Below are positions 12,901 through 19,980 of a stretch of 62,254 nucleotides of DNA, piece by piece. The stretch is taken from positions 1 through 62,254 of the forward strand of contig ONCM01000010.1 in assembly GCA_900316305.1 (NCBI GenBank). Reading direction: 5' to 3'. A model generated the notes under the pieces. The model made no database searches and was not told where the DNA came from. It was given only the letters and a program-made list of their open reading frames with translations. The position numbers were made by a program, and so were the translations under genes. Numbering within the stretch: the first letter of the stretch is position 1; each line of letters opens with the position of its first letter. The DNA comes from an uncultured Bacteroidales bacterium. GTDB lineage: Bacteria > Bacteroidota > Bacteroidia > Bacteroidales > WCHB1-69.

Positions 12901-15900
12901 GATCACCATTACGGTTCATCCTATCCCTGTCGTCACGAGCATTGTTGTTGACGTCCTCAATGATACTGTCAACGTTTGTAACGGTGCTTCTGTGATGCTT
13001 GGTGCTTCCTTCAACGGTTACACCGCTGACGGCGCAGTCTTCACTTGGTTCAGAAATGGCAATGAGATTGTTGGCGCCAATGGTCCTATCTTCAGCGAGA
13101 ATGTTTACACCACTGACAATCAGGTGACTACTTACCACTACAGTGCTATCGTTACGTTGCCTGCTTCTGGTTGTGTCTCTGCAATGTCTGCTGACGCTGG
13201 TGTTGTTATCGTCAATCCTGCTCCTTCCACCGTTTCTATCAGCGGTATCAATGTCATCTGCGAGAACGACAGCACTGTGCTGACCGCTTACTCTGACGTT
13301 CCTGGTACCTTCACTTGGTCTAACGGTGATCAAGGCAATACTACCACTGTCCACGCTGGTACTTACACTGTGACGATGGTTACTATTGGTGGTTGCGAAA
13401 TGACTTCCGCTCCGTTCACTGTTGAAGCCTTCGGTACTGATCTGTTCGTGAATGCTACTCCTTCTCACATCTGTCAAGGTGACCACGCTACGCTGCAAGT
13501 CACTCAAGACGGTTGGCAGGGCAATGTGACCTATCAATGGGATGCTAATGCTGGCAACAGCACTTCCACCACTGTTGATGTCACTCCTGACAGCACCACG
13601 ACTTACCATGTTGTTGCTACTGTGAACTCTACTAACGGTACTTGTTCTGTTGAGGGTGAGGTTACGGTTGTCGTTACTCCTCGTCCTGCACAACTTACGG
13701 TTACTGCTTCTGAGACCGAGGTTTGCGAAGGTACTCAAGTCACCTTCACGGCTACTGGTGCTGCTGACGCTGTTTCCTACATTTGGTATGCTAACGGTAA
13801 TGAGGTTCCTGGTGAGAATCAGGCTGTCTTGACGGTCCTCTTCGACCAGTCTGGTGTTTACAACTATGCTGCTAAGGCTGTTAATGAAGATGGTTGCATT
13901 TCTGCTCTCGCTTCTGAGCCTGCTACGGTTACTGTGAATGCTGCTCCTGCTTCTGTTACGATCAGCGGTAATGCTGTGATTTGTAACGGTGGTTCTACCG
14001 TCCTCTATGCAAATGTTGCTCCTGAAGCTGCTCCTGGCACTCAAGTTGTTTACACTTGGTACAAGAACAATGTTGCTATGAACCTCGCATCTGTTGATCA
14101 TATCACTGTTACTGAGGCTGGTTCTTATAAGGTTTATGTCAGCTACAATGGTTGCACCACTGAGTCTGAAGCATTCGACGTTACTGTTGAGCAGGCTCCG
14201 CAACTGCAACTCACCGCTACCGAGACCGAAATCTGTGTGAATGGTTCTACTGTGATCACGGCTGAGGCTACTGGTTGGAACAATGCTGATGTGAACTACA
14301 ACTGGAACAATGGTTTCCAAGGTTCTGTTTACACCTTCGTTCCTGATTCTGCTGCAGCATACACCTTCACAGTTACTGCTTCTCAAGCTACTTCCGGTTG
14401 TGAGGCTGTTGCTTCTATCACCATTAATGTCAACGAAGTTCCTGCAACTCCTGTTGTGGTTGTTGACAATGCTACGATTTGTGACGGTGGTCAAGTCACT
14501 TTGACTGTTACCAATCCTGTTGCCGGTGCTACCTACACTTGGTACAGCAATGGTACTGTCATTAGCAATGCTAATCAAGCTACTCTGACTCAGTCTCCTG
14601 TCACTGTTGACGGTGATGCTACGAACTATGTTTATACTGTTGTTGCTCAGCTGCCGAACAGCGGTTGTGTCTCTGAAATGTCTGCTAACACTGTTGTGGC
14701 TGTGATTCCTGCTCCTGTTGCAGTTGTCTCTGTCGAGGGTAATACGACGGTTTGTGACGGTGGTACTACCACGCTGCACGCCAACGTTTCTCCTGCCGGT
14801 GTTGCTTACAACTATCAATGGTATAAAGACAATATGATCATCCTTGGTGCTACCAATGCTGACTACGTTGTTAACGAGGCTGCTCGCGAGACTGCTTACA
14901 ACTTCACGGTTGTGGTTACTGCAAACGCTGGTTGTAACGTCACCGCTGCTGCTCCTGCTATCACCGTTGTCGCTGATCCTGTTGTGACCCTCTCTATCAA
15001 TAATGATATCGTTTGTGTTGGTGGTACTGCTACTATGACCGCTACGGTTGATGGTGGTGTTGCTGGCGTGAACGGTCTGAACGGTTACACCTACGAGTGG
15101 CACAGAAATGACGTCACTGGTGCTATTGCTACCACCGCTTCTTACACCACCACTGGTACTGAGGCTGCTGGCAGCTACCTCTACTGGATGACTGTTACTT
15201 CTAATTATGGTTGTCAATCCAATTCTGACACTGTTGCCTACACAGTCGTTGCTGATCCTACTGTGACGATTACTGTTGCCAACGGTTATGATAACACTGT
15301 TTGCGACGGTGGTGCTACTGCTCTTAAGGCTAACGTCACTGGTGGTTACGGTGTTGCTACCTATCAATGGTTCAAGAATGGTAACCTCATCCCTGGTGAG
15401 ACCAATCCTGTCCTGAATATCAACAACCTCGTTGCAGGTACGACTGATACTTACGCTGTTGAAGTTGCTCAATCTGGTGTTGGTTGTAATGGTTACGAAT
15501 CCGTTGCTCTCAGCTCTCTCGTGGCTGTTGCTCCTGCATACACTGTTGACATCACTGGTTTCGGTAATGTTTGCGAGGGTGGTACTCTCACCTTGAACGC
15601 TACTGTGAACGGTGTCATCAATGGCGATGTCCTCAGCTATCAATGGTACAAGATCCTGAACGGCGAAGAAGCACTTCCTATCAGCGGTGCTAATGCTGCT
15701 CAGTACACGACTTCTGACCTGTTGCTTGGTAACTCTTATGACTACTATGTTGTTGTGACCAGCACCTTCTCTGGTTGTACTGTCGTTTCCAACTCTGTTC
15801 CTGCAAACGTTGTTCCTGCTCCTACGGTGGTTATCAACGGTGCTACTGAGGTTTGTGAAGGCGGTAACCTCACGTTGAATGCATTTGTCAACGGTGGTGT

Positions 15901-18322
15901 TGATGGTACTGATTACGTTTACACTTGGAACTGGACTGGCGCTGCTACTGGCACTGCTACGACCACTGTTCCTACCTACAACGTGAATCTGACCGCTAGC
16001 GATGCTGCTGCTCCTTACTACTTCACCGTTACGATTTCTCGCGCTGATAACACTGGTTGTACTGCAACCTCTGCTGCTCATGAGGTGAACATCCTCACCG
16101 CTCCTGCAGTTACTGTGACGGCTGATAACAACTATGTATGTCAAAATGGTGATGTGACCTTCACAGCTCACGTGACTCCTGTTGGTGCTTACAACTATGT
16201 TTGGACCATCAACGGTCAACAGCAAGCTGAAAATGCTGCTACCATCACCACCTCTATGTCAACTGTTGGTGCAATCAACGCTACTGTGGTTGTGAGCGCT
16301 GCTGGTGCAAGTGCATCTTGCTCTGGTACTGCAACCCTCGCAGTTCCTGTCCAAGTCGTTGCTGCTCCTACTGTGACTATCTCTGCTGATCATCTCACCA
16401 TGTGTGTCGGTGGTACGACTACTTTGACCGCTAATGTGACGGCTAACGGTAACGTTCCTGGCGAATTCAACTATCAATGGGCTATCAACGGTATTGAGGT
16501 CCAGGGTGCTGTTGCCAATACGTTCGTCCAACCTCTCAACGCTGCTGGTGTTTACACTTACACTTTGAGAGTTTCTCAGAACAACAACCTCGGTTGTAAC
16601 TCTGCTTGGTCTGCTCCTGTGACTGTCCAAGTTGCTGAACAACCTGTTGTGACTTTGAGCTCACAAGATGGTCTCTCTATCTGTGAGGGCGGTTCTGTCA
16701 CCTTGAACGCTGCTGTTGCCAACTATAGCAACAACGTGAATGGTGTTACGAACAGCAACATCTATGGTACTATGACTTATAACTGGTTCAGAAATGGCGT
16801 CTCCGTTGATCAACAAACTGCTGGTGCTATGAATGTCCAGACCTACACGCTGAATACTATCGGTAACTACGACTATCAAGTTTCTGTTAATGCTGCTGGT
16901 TACAACTGTCAACCTCAGATGTCCAACATTGAGACTGTCCAAGTTGTTGGTAATCCTTCCTGGACCGATGTTCATGTCATTGCTAACAATGGTACGGATG
17001 TTTGTCTCGGTGAGATGGTTATCCTGCAAGCCTCTATCCAAGGTGGTACCACCGATGGTGAGGGTAGCACGAGCGGCCACATCCAATGGGTTGTTACCGA
17101 TGCTAACGGCAATACTGTTAACGTGAACGGTGGTCTCGGTGGTAACTCTTACGATATCCCCGCAGCTGCTGGTAGCTACATTTATACTCCTACTTATCTT
17201 GGTAATATCGGCAGTGGCTGTCAGTTGACGAACACTGGCGATGTCCAAGTGGGTGTGACTGTCCACGAGCTCCCGACCGCTACCTTCACAAGTGGCGACG
17301 GTACTGCTCTCTGTTCTAACGATCCTAGTGCATCTGCAGAATTGGTGATCAGCTTCACGGGTGTTGCTCCGTTCGTCTATGAGGTTGTTGACAATCACGG
17401 CAACGTTATTGCTCACGCTACGACTCTCGCCAACACTGCTTCTGTCTATGTGGCTCCGACTACTCAGACCACTTACCGAATCAATCTGGTCCAAGACGCT
17501 TACTGCGAGAACACTGCTCTCGATGCAAACGCTACTGCTACTGTCTATGTCAATGATATCCAATTCGACGAGACGTTCTTCGTTGCAGCTTGCGGTACGA
17601 ACACTGTTACTATCGAGTTCAACATGATCTCTGGTAATCCTGCTGCTAACTTCACGGTTACTTACAGCAATGGTCAAGTTGAGACTGGTACGATCAGCAA
17701 CAATACTGCTACCTTCGCAACTCCTACGGCTCCTGGTGATTACAACGCAGTCTTCACCGTTGACGGATGTTCATACGACATTACGGTTAGAGTCCCGATG
17801 GGTGGTGCAAACTACACTGGTACTCTCCCGCTTATGGATCAACGTTGGAACGATGTTGTTGTCGTGAACTGTAATCCTGCTACCAACGGTGGCCACACCT
17901 TCATCGGCTTCCAGTGGTACCACAACGGTGTTGCAATTCCTGGCGCTACTTACTCCAACTATCAAGACAAGGACGGTCTGAACGGATTCTACTCTGTTGA
18001 ATTGATTGAACAAGATGCTAATGGCAACATGGTCACCTACATCACCTGCGATCAGTACTTCAATGCTGTTTCCACTGTGAAGGTTTATCCTGTTCCTGCA
18101 AATGTTCGTCAAGAAATCACTATCGAACTTGATTTGACCTCTGAAGAACTTGAAGGCGCAGTCCTCGACATCTTCAGCGTAACGGGCGCTCACATCAACC
18201 ACGTTGTTGATCTGCAACCGATCACGAAGATTGAAGGCTTCAAAGCTCAGGGTACTTACTTCGGACGTATCTTGACGGGTACAAATGAAATCAAGACTGT
18301 TAAATTCGTTATCGTAAAATAA
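905..18322 (+). CDS. Giant secreted Ig-like repeat adhesin with T9SS sorting domain
   Basis: Encodes 5,805 residues in one unbroken frame. Residues 1-21 form a signal peptide (MKKFMIFLLMAFLYLGTCQA). After a unique region of about 150 residues, nearly all the rest is tandem beta-sandwich (Ig/PKD-like) domains of roughly 80-90 residues. Each shows an early Cys (VCEGG or VICNGD), a core Trp (YTWYRNG, YQWYKDN) and often a late GC, so an Ig-type disulfide is likely. The style matches Ig-like domains of large CHU_C-type and SprB-type surface proteins. The last 84 residues (about 5722-5805) contain VYPVPA, VLDIFSVTG and GTYFGRI, typical of the type A C-terminal domain that targets cargo to the type IX secretion system. 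Composition is rich in Thr, Val, Asn, Ala and Gly and poor in Lys/Arg. Likely role: surface-anchored adhesin (inferred). The OmpA protein 80 bases downstream shares its codon style and is probably co-transcribed. Confidence 0.88.
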   Translation: MKKFMIFLLMAFLYLGTCQARSEASHPNNAKLKLLSWVSPTPSESFLTRSDAVAGDFTITPSGEVFISVTGTKKSETFNAVYAGSNTVDTVKWFVDGNMKQARPSSENTSYKYEATSMNVGTHSIYSVAVLHDGTSIQSPASTIIVNQNDIQVEVVGVTEACEDAEVVLTASIEGTQLQGFQYVWKYQGNVLQQGVNSVQLLNQGQQIKFYPRQLLGGQALTDPRELDFTVEVSYAGCKLELSPVHYLTVYPTPQLSLIVPDSICAQGNTVLTATVTGNTTLEPYQYKWFKIAEEDTALLATTTVGELTVVNDSLLTKWDHVGVLAVYTNAACNSDTVWDAVRPVKYENYPVAENLTLNLSVPTVAQDTFCLGTQLIYTVEDQNTDFGTPIYTWTVNGMPAEANGNMFEYASEQEGTFYVVVSATYPNFPCEVTVADTDTVVFNVAPELLISGNHIICAGSTTTLTATDGFKTYAWTGPGIATDATTPAEQTNTVTVNQAGVYTLTATTKSGCVATAQFTVEQLGSNFLVSATNYAACPGSTVVLNANLDGWENQNISYKWSVKNGNTFDSIGVGSEIAVTVPANTTLDTITYKVEVSAGNCSTEQIIKVDVINEALTAITLTPTTPTTFCEGGQAVVKITDPVQNYSGFYNWYLNGVLIPGEHLDSISYVLDQAGTYTFGAKRANVQCGTDNVVEATVNFTVEAAPAIAITGDNVICQNASATMVVAPAVAGATYTWVGPDTAAINHHVASDSSLTTTVPGVYAVTMAMNGCASTAQFNITQFGGNLQVYASDLEVCPGSPVMLSAVLDGYYNENVAYKWYLNNANGTAIDSASSVVVYPELANGDSVHYVVKAYAEDAEECALTSYINIYVIDTVTPQLALRVDPSTLCQGGQIGARVTTTGNATINYYTWFLNGVEIPGQNLDSIRINIIEPGDYMVGVKPADNICVAHAAIVEKGITVGVIPEITMTGNNVICNGDTAVIVAVPVPTVAGNIYEYTWAGPDITKANDSCLKTVVPGVYTVTVENKNNGCIATADFTIYQNGGNLNLMASNTSVCANEPVQLSAHLAGFENENIVYAWSTGDTASTITVFPTDTTTYVVTAVAGACTMVDSITIYAAEVETVATTIAYNGEQELCQGQEAWIFYVDYPVGAAHTDYTYTWYFDGIEIPGMNQDEIHLNPEQLGVHFVSAKANVEGCKVATVSNEIRIKVTAAPEVTISGNNVVCNGDTAVLTANAITPIYSNEFGEGQYNYSYTYAWSNGENTATIKVVEGGAYTVTVTNSTTGCFDIATVNVITSGADLQIIAETTEVCAGDNVTLSANFDGFVNENATYEWRKLSATGTVVGTGATYVDHPTSTQHYYLTVNAGDCSITDDIWITVHEVPERPVVNVSATSICEGAQVTATVSGSASATANNTYIWYVDGIEMEGEHLASIILSLDEVGIHTIQAKTINQYGCVSATASVAKSVTVVATPEITLSGNNVICNGDNAVITASVTPSGSYTYNWSNGVTGATLTTDSAGIYTVTVTRTYAPNCAATASVNVITNGADLQIIADNTVICEGEYVTLRANFEGFENENATYSWSLSQNGTPSIGTASTLTVNPNVNTRYYLTVTAGDCSISDYVDITVHPRPVIASVTASNEYVCQGGQVSFTVNPAVASNNYEWYLNGVQIANEGTSTLTLNMNEPGAYQVAARIINEYGCAAVNTTVPMAEHTNYINVYGIQIPWGTVTEPAVVAVLPTPDIQLSGNNVICNGSEAVITANVIPAVAGEGFAGLVALWNSFVGAADFNYQYAWSNGTNNQILTTGTAGTYTVTVTNTAHNLGCYATASIEVITNGSNLQVYADKMNVCEGEFVTLNANVNGYTNENATYVWTDNADNSVIGTASTVTVETEANDNNQAEYIATITAGECVIADTITINVTPVETVATELYPISNEHICQGQQIAFAVNHPFGSNDNYSYTWYVDGIEVAGEHLDQVELNFNEVGVHFVAAKANVEGCKIATVSDEIRVKTYATPEVVISGNNVICNGDTAVLTANVMTPAINQDNAIYNNYSYEYLWSNDSTTQSIKVTEGGIYTVTVTGMAMQNALSGQYVTTGCSATASVNVITSGADLQLVADKMDICEGEMITLNANNDGFINENVSYAWTGNGLNANEGSTVSAVPSVNESGLVKYVVTVTAGECTMIDSISINVTKVDTFKTTVANINNVCQGGQITATATSVPVATEFVWYLNGLELPGENQPTITLNMNENGEYTLAAKAVVEGCQFAVVSAAVPFTVDSMPVVTITGNQLYTVGSTVATLTASNDYNFSSFVWSDGQTGQEITVSQYGVYTVTATTANGCVAISEPFTVSPVEDLQVHIVGPHEACQNDVVTLSAIVDYDLEGHTYQWFVDNNPISGATAAHLTINVSDLYDSTQTLAHEYKVEVSVPNSGAACHVVVSPVHSFLITPVPMAVVSAPEKVCEGSDVTFEALVYAIGNNAQYQYVWYRDNENNPVDTIDYLTTYTVDFATATQHTHAVKVLYQDLACSSNISEFVGVEVYETPVAIKMNLDPSTICTTNQAELTITDNNSEETFGVATYNWFVNGVEMPLVHGNLFTADFDHNGAYSFWATATYSEYPCAVLYTDTVVENVVMHPTVQITGDPIICHNDPVVLYANLNDTVDSLNYTYEWRLYNYTVGGNQASIPWPWSMFVGDEITLPDFPAYMEGAPVWVLNGESTYVSVPLPAQDYPYIFTVIVTTPEGCRVESEPYYVYVGEDPEVVATVDFDTVCAAGEITATAHLGNWNMDNLTAQWQVRTKNDDGSWSSWENIDYGTSGILHHVPGVTSQYRIIVTQTTTGCFAISAPVDVEVITPQQIDHILAINANSAYQTNLVCEGAQLEVKALMVQLDENNDTVRDANGDIVYFANNDLTYMWKLNGMELQTIHGPEFSAQAYIYDGDPMYYVYEAYVVFDIPGCPAVPVVSDTIFVKRNPIVTIDGNQNVCYYGTNVYNIALTAWVDGIVDEDATYSWFESGQSRPNTGGYDNNYREAWPPTYDNPYIFTVEVTNGDGCTTMSAPFTVNVYERPYVNITGDATQICENGNVTLQANLDNYNDPMLTFQWYRDEVNNTHIVPGATHEVETFEPELGTTNYIVKVTHLMDWNAQYCVAYDTFPVNVVAIPEVSAVNDLNGVRTICEGRDVTMNATTTGGVAGGEVYTWYRNGELVQDVNSSIFVDSPVALNGQPTQYIYTVKVKQAASGCESNIFVIDTITVNPTPVVELVTDPIVCVDTVNNIHMTANVVPDNIATDITYYWFEDNAEIYSAVNDNTYTTYRPYRDYPYSFTVRMANEYGCIAESSALVYVNASPVVNITANDTMMCVGGEVELAAALNDWNADMLTFQWYDNDVLIPGATSLNYAVVPEIGNHNYKVEIFQLTSECAATSKPITVHVVADPVIASITNNIPENNQVCDGYQVLMTANVQGGVAGGEVYTWYRNGQVIEGATASVYTEVVSALNGEPTIYKYTVSVAQSAFGCESDVYTGMANFTVNPNPTVEIMYDPIVCVDTVNNVTLVANAYPTNETFTYRWFEDNVEIPNVTGNTYTTSKPFSENAYNFSVMLVNNIACSAVAEAHVYVNAAPVVNITVTEDDICVGGEITLAAALNDWNADMLTFQWFDDTLAIAGATSLTYTFVPAQGQHNYSLKVNQITSGCEATSNVIPVNVKPLPIVTSVVASQYDVCYGGQLTLTAHTNDNDADGGVFTWYRNGILMEGATARTINDTPGTVDNNTQTYVYTAVVTYPQAGCTSLPTNSDVVTVYPNPVVVITGDQHVCETDSIFLIANVDTTGMNVGGLHYTWYESGQIRDNMAYNLGDRNFFAEYMYARTEPYRFTVDVWRDGVEAGCVSHSAEYLVYVYPQPVVNITATETEICANGEVTLTANLNDYNADNITYQWYTVGQEQVIEAVDYNADGSYIYDTTYVNVRNYIDGATSATYTTTLDQTTTLGVMVVQTNSTCTANDEITITVHPIPVVTSIVVDVLNDTVNVCNGASVMLGASFNGYTADGAVFTWFRNGNEIVGANGPIFSENVYTTDNQVTTYHYSAIVTLPASGCVSAMSADAGVVIVNPAPSTVSISGINVICENDSTVLTAYSDVPGTFTWSNGDQGNTTTVHAGTYTVTMVTIGGCEMTSAPFTVEAFGTDLFVNATPSHICQGDHATLQVTQDGWQGNVTYQWDANAGNSTSTTVDVTPDSTTTYHVVATVNSTNGTCSVEGEVTVVVTPRPAQLTVTASETEVCEGTQVTFTATGAADAVSYIWYANGNEVPGENQAVLTVLFDQSGVYNYAAKAVNEDGCISALASEPATVTVNAAPASVTISGNAVICNGGSTVLYANVAPEAAPGTQVVYTWYKNNVAMNLASVDHITVTEAGSYKVYVSYNGCTTESEAFDVTVEQAPQLQLTATETEICVNGSTVITAEATGWNNADVNYNWNNGFQGSVYTFVPDSAAAYTFTVTASQATSGCEAVASITINVNEVPATPVVVVDNATICDGGQVTLTVTNPVAGATYTWYSNGTVISNANQATLTQSPVTVDGDATNYVYTVVAQLPNSGCVSEMSANTVVAVIPAPVAVVSVEGNTTVCDGGTTTLHANVSPAGVAYNYQWYKDNMIILGATNADYVVNEAARETAYNFTVVVTANAGCNVTAAAPAITVVADPVVTLSINNDIVCVGGTATMTATVDGGVAGVNGLNGYTYEWHRNDVTGAIATTASYTTTGTEAAGSYLYWMTVTSNYGCQSNSDTVAYTVVADPTVTITVANGYDNTVCDGGATALKANVTGGYGVATYQWFKNGNLIPGETNPVLNINNLVAGTTDTYAVEVAQSGVGCNGYESVALSSLVAVAPAYTVDITGFGNVCEGGTLTLNATVNGVINGDVLSYQWYKILNGEEALPISGANAAQYTTSDLLLGNSYDYYVVVTSTFSGCTVVSNSVPANVVPAPTVVINGATEVCEGGNLTLNAFVNGGVDGTDYVYTWNWTGAATGTATTTVPTYNVNLTASDAAAPYYFTVTISRADNTGCTATSAAHEVNILTAPAVTVTADNNYVCQNGDVTFTAHVTPVGAYNYVWTINGQQQAENAATITTSMSTVGAINATVVVSAAGASASCSGTATLAVPVQVVAAPTVTISADHLTMCVGGTTTLTANVTANGNVPGEFNYQWAINGIEVQGAVANTFVQPLNAAGVYTYTLRVSQNNNLGCNSAWSAPVTVQVAEQPVVTLSSQDGLSICEGGSVTLNAAVANYSNNVNGVTNSNIYGTMTYNWFRNGVSVDQQTAGAMNVQTYTLNTIGNYDYQVSVNAAGYNCQPQMSNIETVQVVGNPSWTDVHVIANNGTDVCLGEMVILQASIQGGTTDGEGSTSGHIQWVVTDANGNTVNVNGGLGGNSYDIPAAAGSYIYTPTYLGNIGSGCQLTNTGDVQVGVTVHELPTATFTSGDGTALCSNDPSASAELVISFTGVAPFVYEVVDNHGNVIAHATTLANTASVYVAPTTQTTYRINLVQDAYCENTALDANATATVYVNDIQFDETFFVAACGTNTVTIEFNMISGNPAANFTVTYSNGQVETGTISNNTATFATPTAPGDYNAVFTVDGCSYDITVRVPMGGANYTGTLPLMDQRWNDVVVVNCNPATNGGHTFIGFQWYHNGVAIPGATYSNYQDKDGLNGFYSVELIEQDANGNMVTYITCDQYFNAVSTVKVYPVPANVRQEITIELDLTSEELEGAVLDIFSVTGAHINHVVDLQPITKIEGFKAQGTYFGRILTGTNEIKTVKFVIVK
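2261..8560 (+). repeat. Three-domain super-repeats in the giant gene, array A
   Basis: The motif GNNVICNGD and its variants recur at bases 2261, 3041, 3818, 4568, 5345, 6149, 6971 and, degenerate, 7769. Spacing is 780, 777, 750, 777, 804, 822 and 798 bases, or 250-274 residues. Each period holds three different Ig-like domains in fixed order: GNNVICNGD..., then NGADLQIIAD...ENATY.W, then ICQGGQ...WYLNGVEIPGE. Copies differ at many codons, so the duplication is not very recent. The end coordinate is approximate. Confidence 0.85.
10469..12120 (+). repeat. Super-repeats in the giant gene, array B
   Basis: GGVAGGEVYTWYRNG is encoded at 10469 and 11291, 822 bases apart. DPIVCVDTVNN and AALNDWNADMLTFQW recur with almost the same period. 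For the last block, 35 bases are identical between 11006-11040 and 11822-11856, so this duplication looks younger than array A. A third, diverged WYRNG copy lies near 12130. Confidence 0.8.
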
Positions 18323-18327
18323 ATGTT

Positions 18328-18369
18328 GAAATCCGAGCTTAGCGGCTTCGGCCGCTAAGCACCGGTTTC
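18328..18369 (+). promoter_or_regulatory. UUCG hairpin between giant gene and OmpA gene
   Basis: A perfect 10-bp stem GCTTAGCGGC/GCCGCTAAGC closes a TTCG tetraloop at 18337-18360. GAAATCC/GGTTTC flanks extend the pairing with small mismatches. No T-run follows, so it is more likely a transcript-stabilising or partial-termination element in a two-gene transcript than a full terminator (inference). Confidence 0.75.
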
Positions 18370-18402
18370 AAATTAATACTGAATAAAAAAAGAAAATATA
18401 TT

Positions 18403-19920
18403 ATGAAAAAGAATTTATTATTAGTCAGTCTTATTTTCGCTATGTGTACCGCTTTTGGTCAAGAGGTACAAACAGAAAATAATTCCGCTAATGCGGAAAA
18501 TTATGAGACTTCTACCTTCTGCCCTCATCACGTCAATGTGCATGTCGGTGAGGCTTGGACTAACAATATCTACAGAAGAGCTGGTTTGAATCAATACTAT
18601 TCTCACAGCACTATGTTGGATGTTGATTATGCGTACTTCTTCAACGAACATTGGGGTATTAGCATTGGTACCGGTCTTAACCGTATTGGTGCGAAGGCTT
18701 CCATCTCCAAATCTGGTGTCATTAATGACTACAATGTTGCTAATGATCCTTCTTTTGGTCAGCCTGTTAACTACGATCCCAACTATGACCTTTACTATGA
18801 TGCTAATGGTCTTAGAGAGAAAGAAGTTGTTTGGGCTGTTGAAATCCCGTTGAAAGCGCATTTTGATTGGCGTTTCGATGGTCGTAATGGTATCTATGCT
18901 GCTCTTGGTCTTCAAGGTTATATCCCGCTCAAGGGATACAACCAGTACACGGGTGAAGGTACTATTACCACCTACGGTTATGAAGAACTCTTTAACCAAT
19001 GGTACATGCGTCACTATGAAAATGGTCAAATCAAGATGGACAATCACTTCGCAGAAGGTTCTTACGCTGGTAAGGGCAAGAATGTGAAGATGAGACCCTC
19101 TGTTGACATCGTTGCTGATTTCGGTGGTGTTTTCGCCATCAGCAAGAAGGTTGACTTCTACGTTGGTGCTTACTTCAAATATGGTTTCCTTGACATTCTT
19201 CCGAAGGCTAAGACTCCGATTATCGCTGCTAACGATCATGGCATGATGGAATTCCAAGGTACGCTTGGTTCCGATATGCTTGATGTTGCTTACGCTAATG
19301 GTGAGCTTAAGAGAAAAGGTCAAACTCATTGGAATCTTATGCAAGCTGGTGCTAAGGTTGGTTTCCACTTCAAGACCTGTTCTACTCCTGAGGAGAAGAC
19401 CAAGAAACAACTTGAGAAGGAAATTCTTGAAGAGCTCAAGAAGAAATCCAATGAACCTATCATCATCAAGCAAGATCCTCAGTACATTTACATTGTTCCT
19501 GTTTGCGATCAACTCAATGACGATGATGATTATCTCACTCCTGCTGACAAGAAAGCCATCAACGAACTGAGTGATGCTTTGTCAAAGACCAAGATTCTTT
19601 TCGACCTTGATAAAGATATTCCCAAGATCAGCGATTACAATGATAACATCAACAAGACTGTTTCTATCCTGAAGGCTAATCCTCAGCTGAAACTCATCGT
19701 TGAAGGTTATACTTGCGATCTGGGTTCAGAACAACACAATCGTGATCTCGCACAAAGAAGAGCTAACAACGTCAGAAACCTCTTCATTGAAAAGGGTGTG
19801 AATCCCGATCAAATTGAAACCGCTTCTTACACTGTCAACGATCCTCAAAACAATCAGAACATTGCTGATCCGAGACGTGAAGAGCATCGCGCCGCTATCT
19901 TTAGAATCGTCAAAAGATAA
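18403..19920 (+). CDS. OmpA-family outer-membrane protein
   Basis: Encodes 505 residues. A signal peptide (MKKNLLLVSLIFAMCTAFG) is followed by about 300 residues rich in aromatic, alternating strands (AYFFNEHWGISIGTGLNRIG and later strands), which fits an outer-membrane beta-barrel. A charged helical linker follows at about 327-350 (EEKTKKQLEKEILEELKKK). The end is an OmpA/MotB peptidoglycan-binding domain (about 385-505) with the signature NRDLAQRRANNVRNLF and VEGYTCDLGS. It lies 80 bases after the giant adhesin and ends at a strong terminator, so the two form a probable operon. Large T9SS adhesins of the SprB type are usually followed by a PorP/SprF membrane partner; here an OmpA barrel takes that place. 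A tethering role to peptidoglycan is inferred from the domains, not shown. Confidence 0.88.
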   Translation: MKKNLLLVSLIFAMCTAFGQEVQTENNSANAENYETSTFCPHHVNVHVGEAWTNNIYRRAGLNQYYSHSTMLDVDYAYFFNEHWGISIGTGLNRIGAKASISKSGVINDYNVANDPSFGQPVNYDPNYDLYYDANGLREKEVVWAVEIPLKAHFDWRFDGRNGIYAALGLQGYIPLKGYNQYTGEGTITTYGYEELFNQWYMRHYENGQIKMDNHFAEGSYAGKGKNVKMRPSVDIVADFGGVFAISKKVDFYVGAYFKYGFLDILPKAKTPIIAANDHGMMEFQGTLGSDMLDVAYANGELKRKGQTHWNLMQAGAKVGFHFKTCSTPEEKTKKQLEKEILEELKKKSNEPIIIKQDPQYIYIVPVCDQLNDDDDYLTPADKKAINELSDALSKTKILFDLDKDIPKISDYNDNINKTVSILKANPQLKLIVEGYTCDLGSEQHNRDLAQRRANNVRNLFIEKGVNPDQIETASYTVNDPQNNQNIADPRREEHRAAIFRIVKR

Positions 19921-19939
19921 TTATTACTATTCTCGTTAG

Positions 19940-19973
19940 AAAATGGGCTGCCGGAAGGTGGCCCATTTTTTTT
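19940..19973 (+). terminator. Intrinsic terminator after the OmpA gene
   Basis: AAAATGGGC (19940-19948) pairs with GCCCATTTT (19961-19969). An inner TGCC/GGTG stem closes a GGAA loop, and the T-run continues to 19973. Confidence 0.92.
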
Positions 19974-19980
19974 GAGGGGG

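Noticed and set aside
12260-16225. Minus-strand open frame of 1,321 codons inside the giant gene, plus many shorter ones
   Set aside because: It is a shadow created by the uniform codon use of the repeats. It has no start signals and no family features, and the plus-strand frame is continuous with signal peptide and sorting domain.
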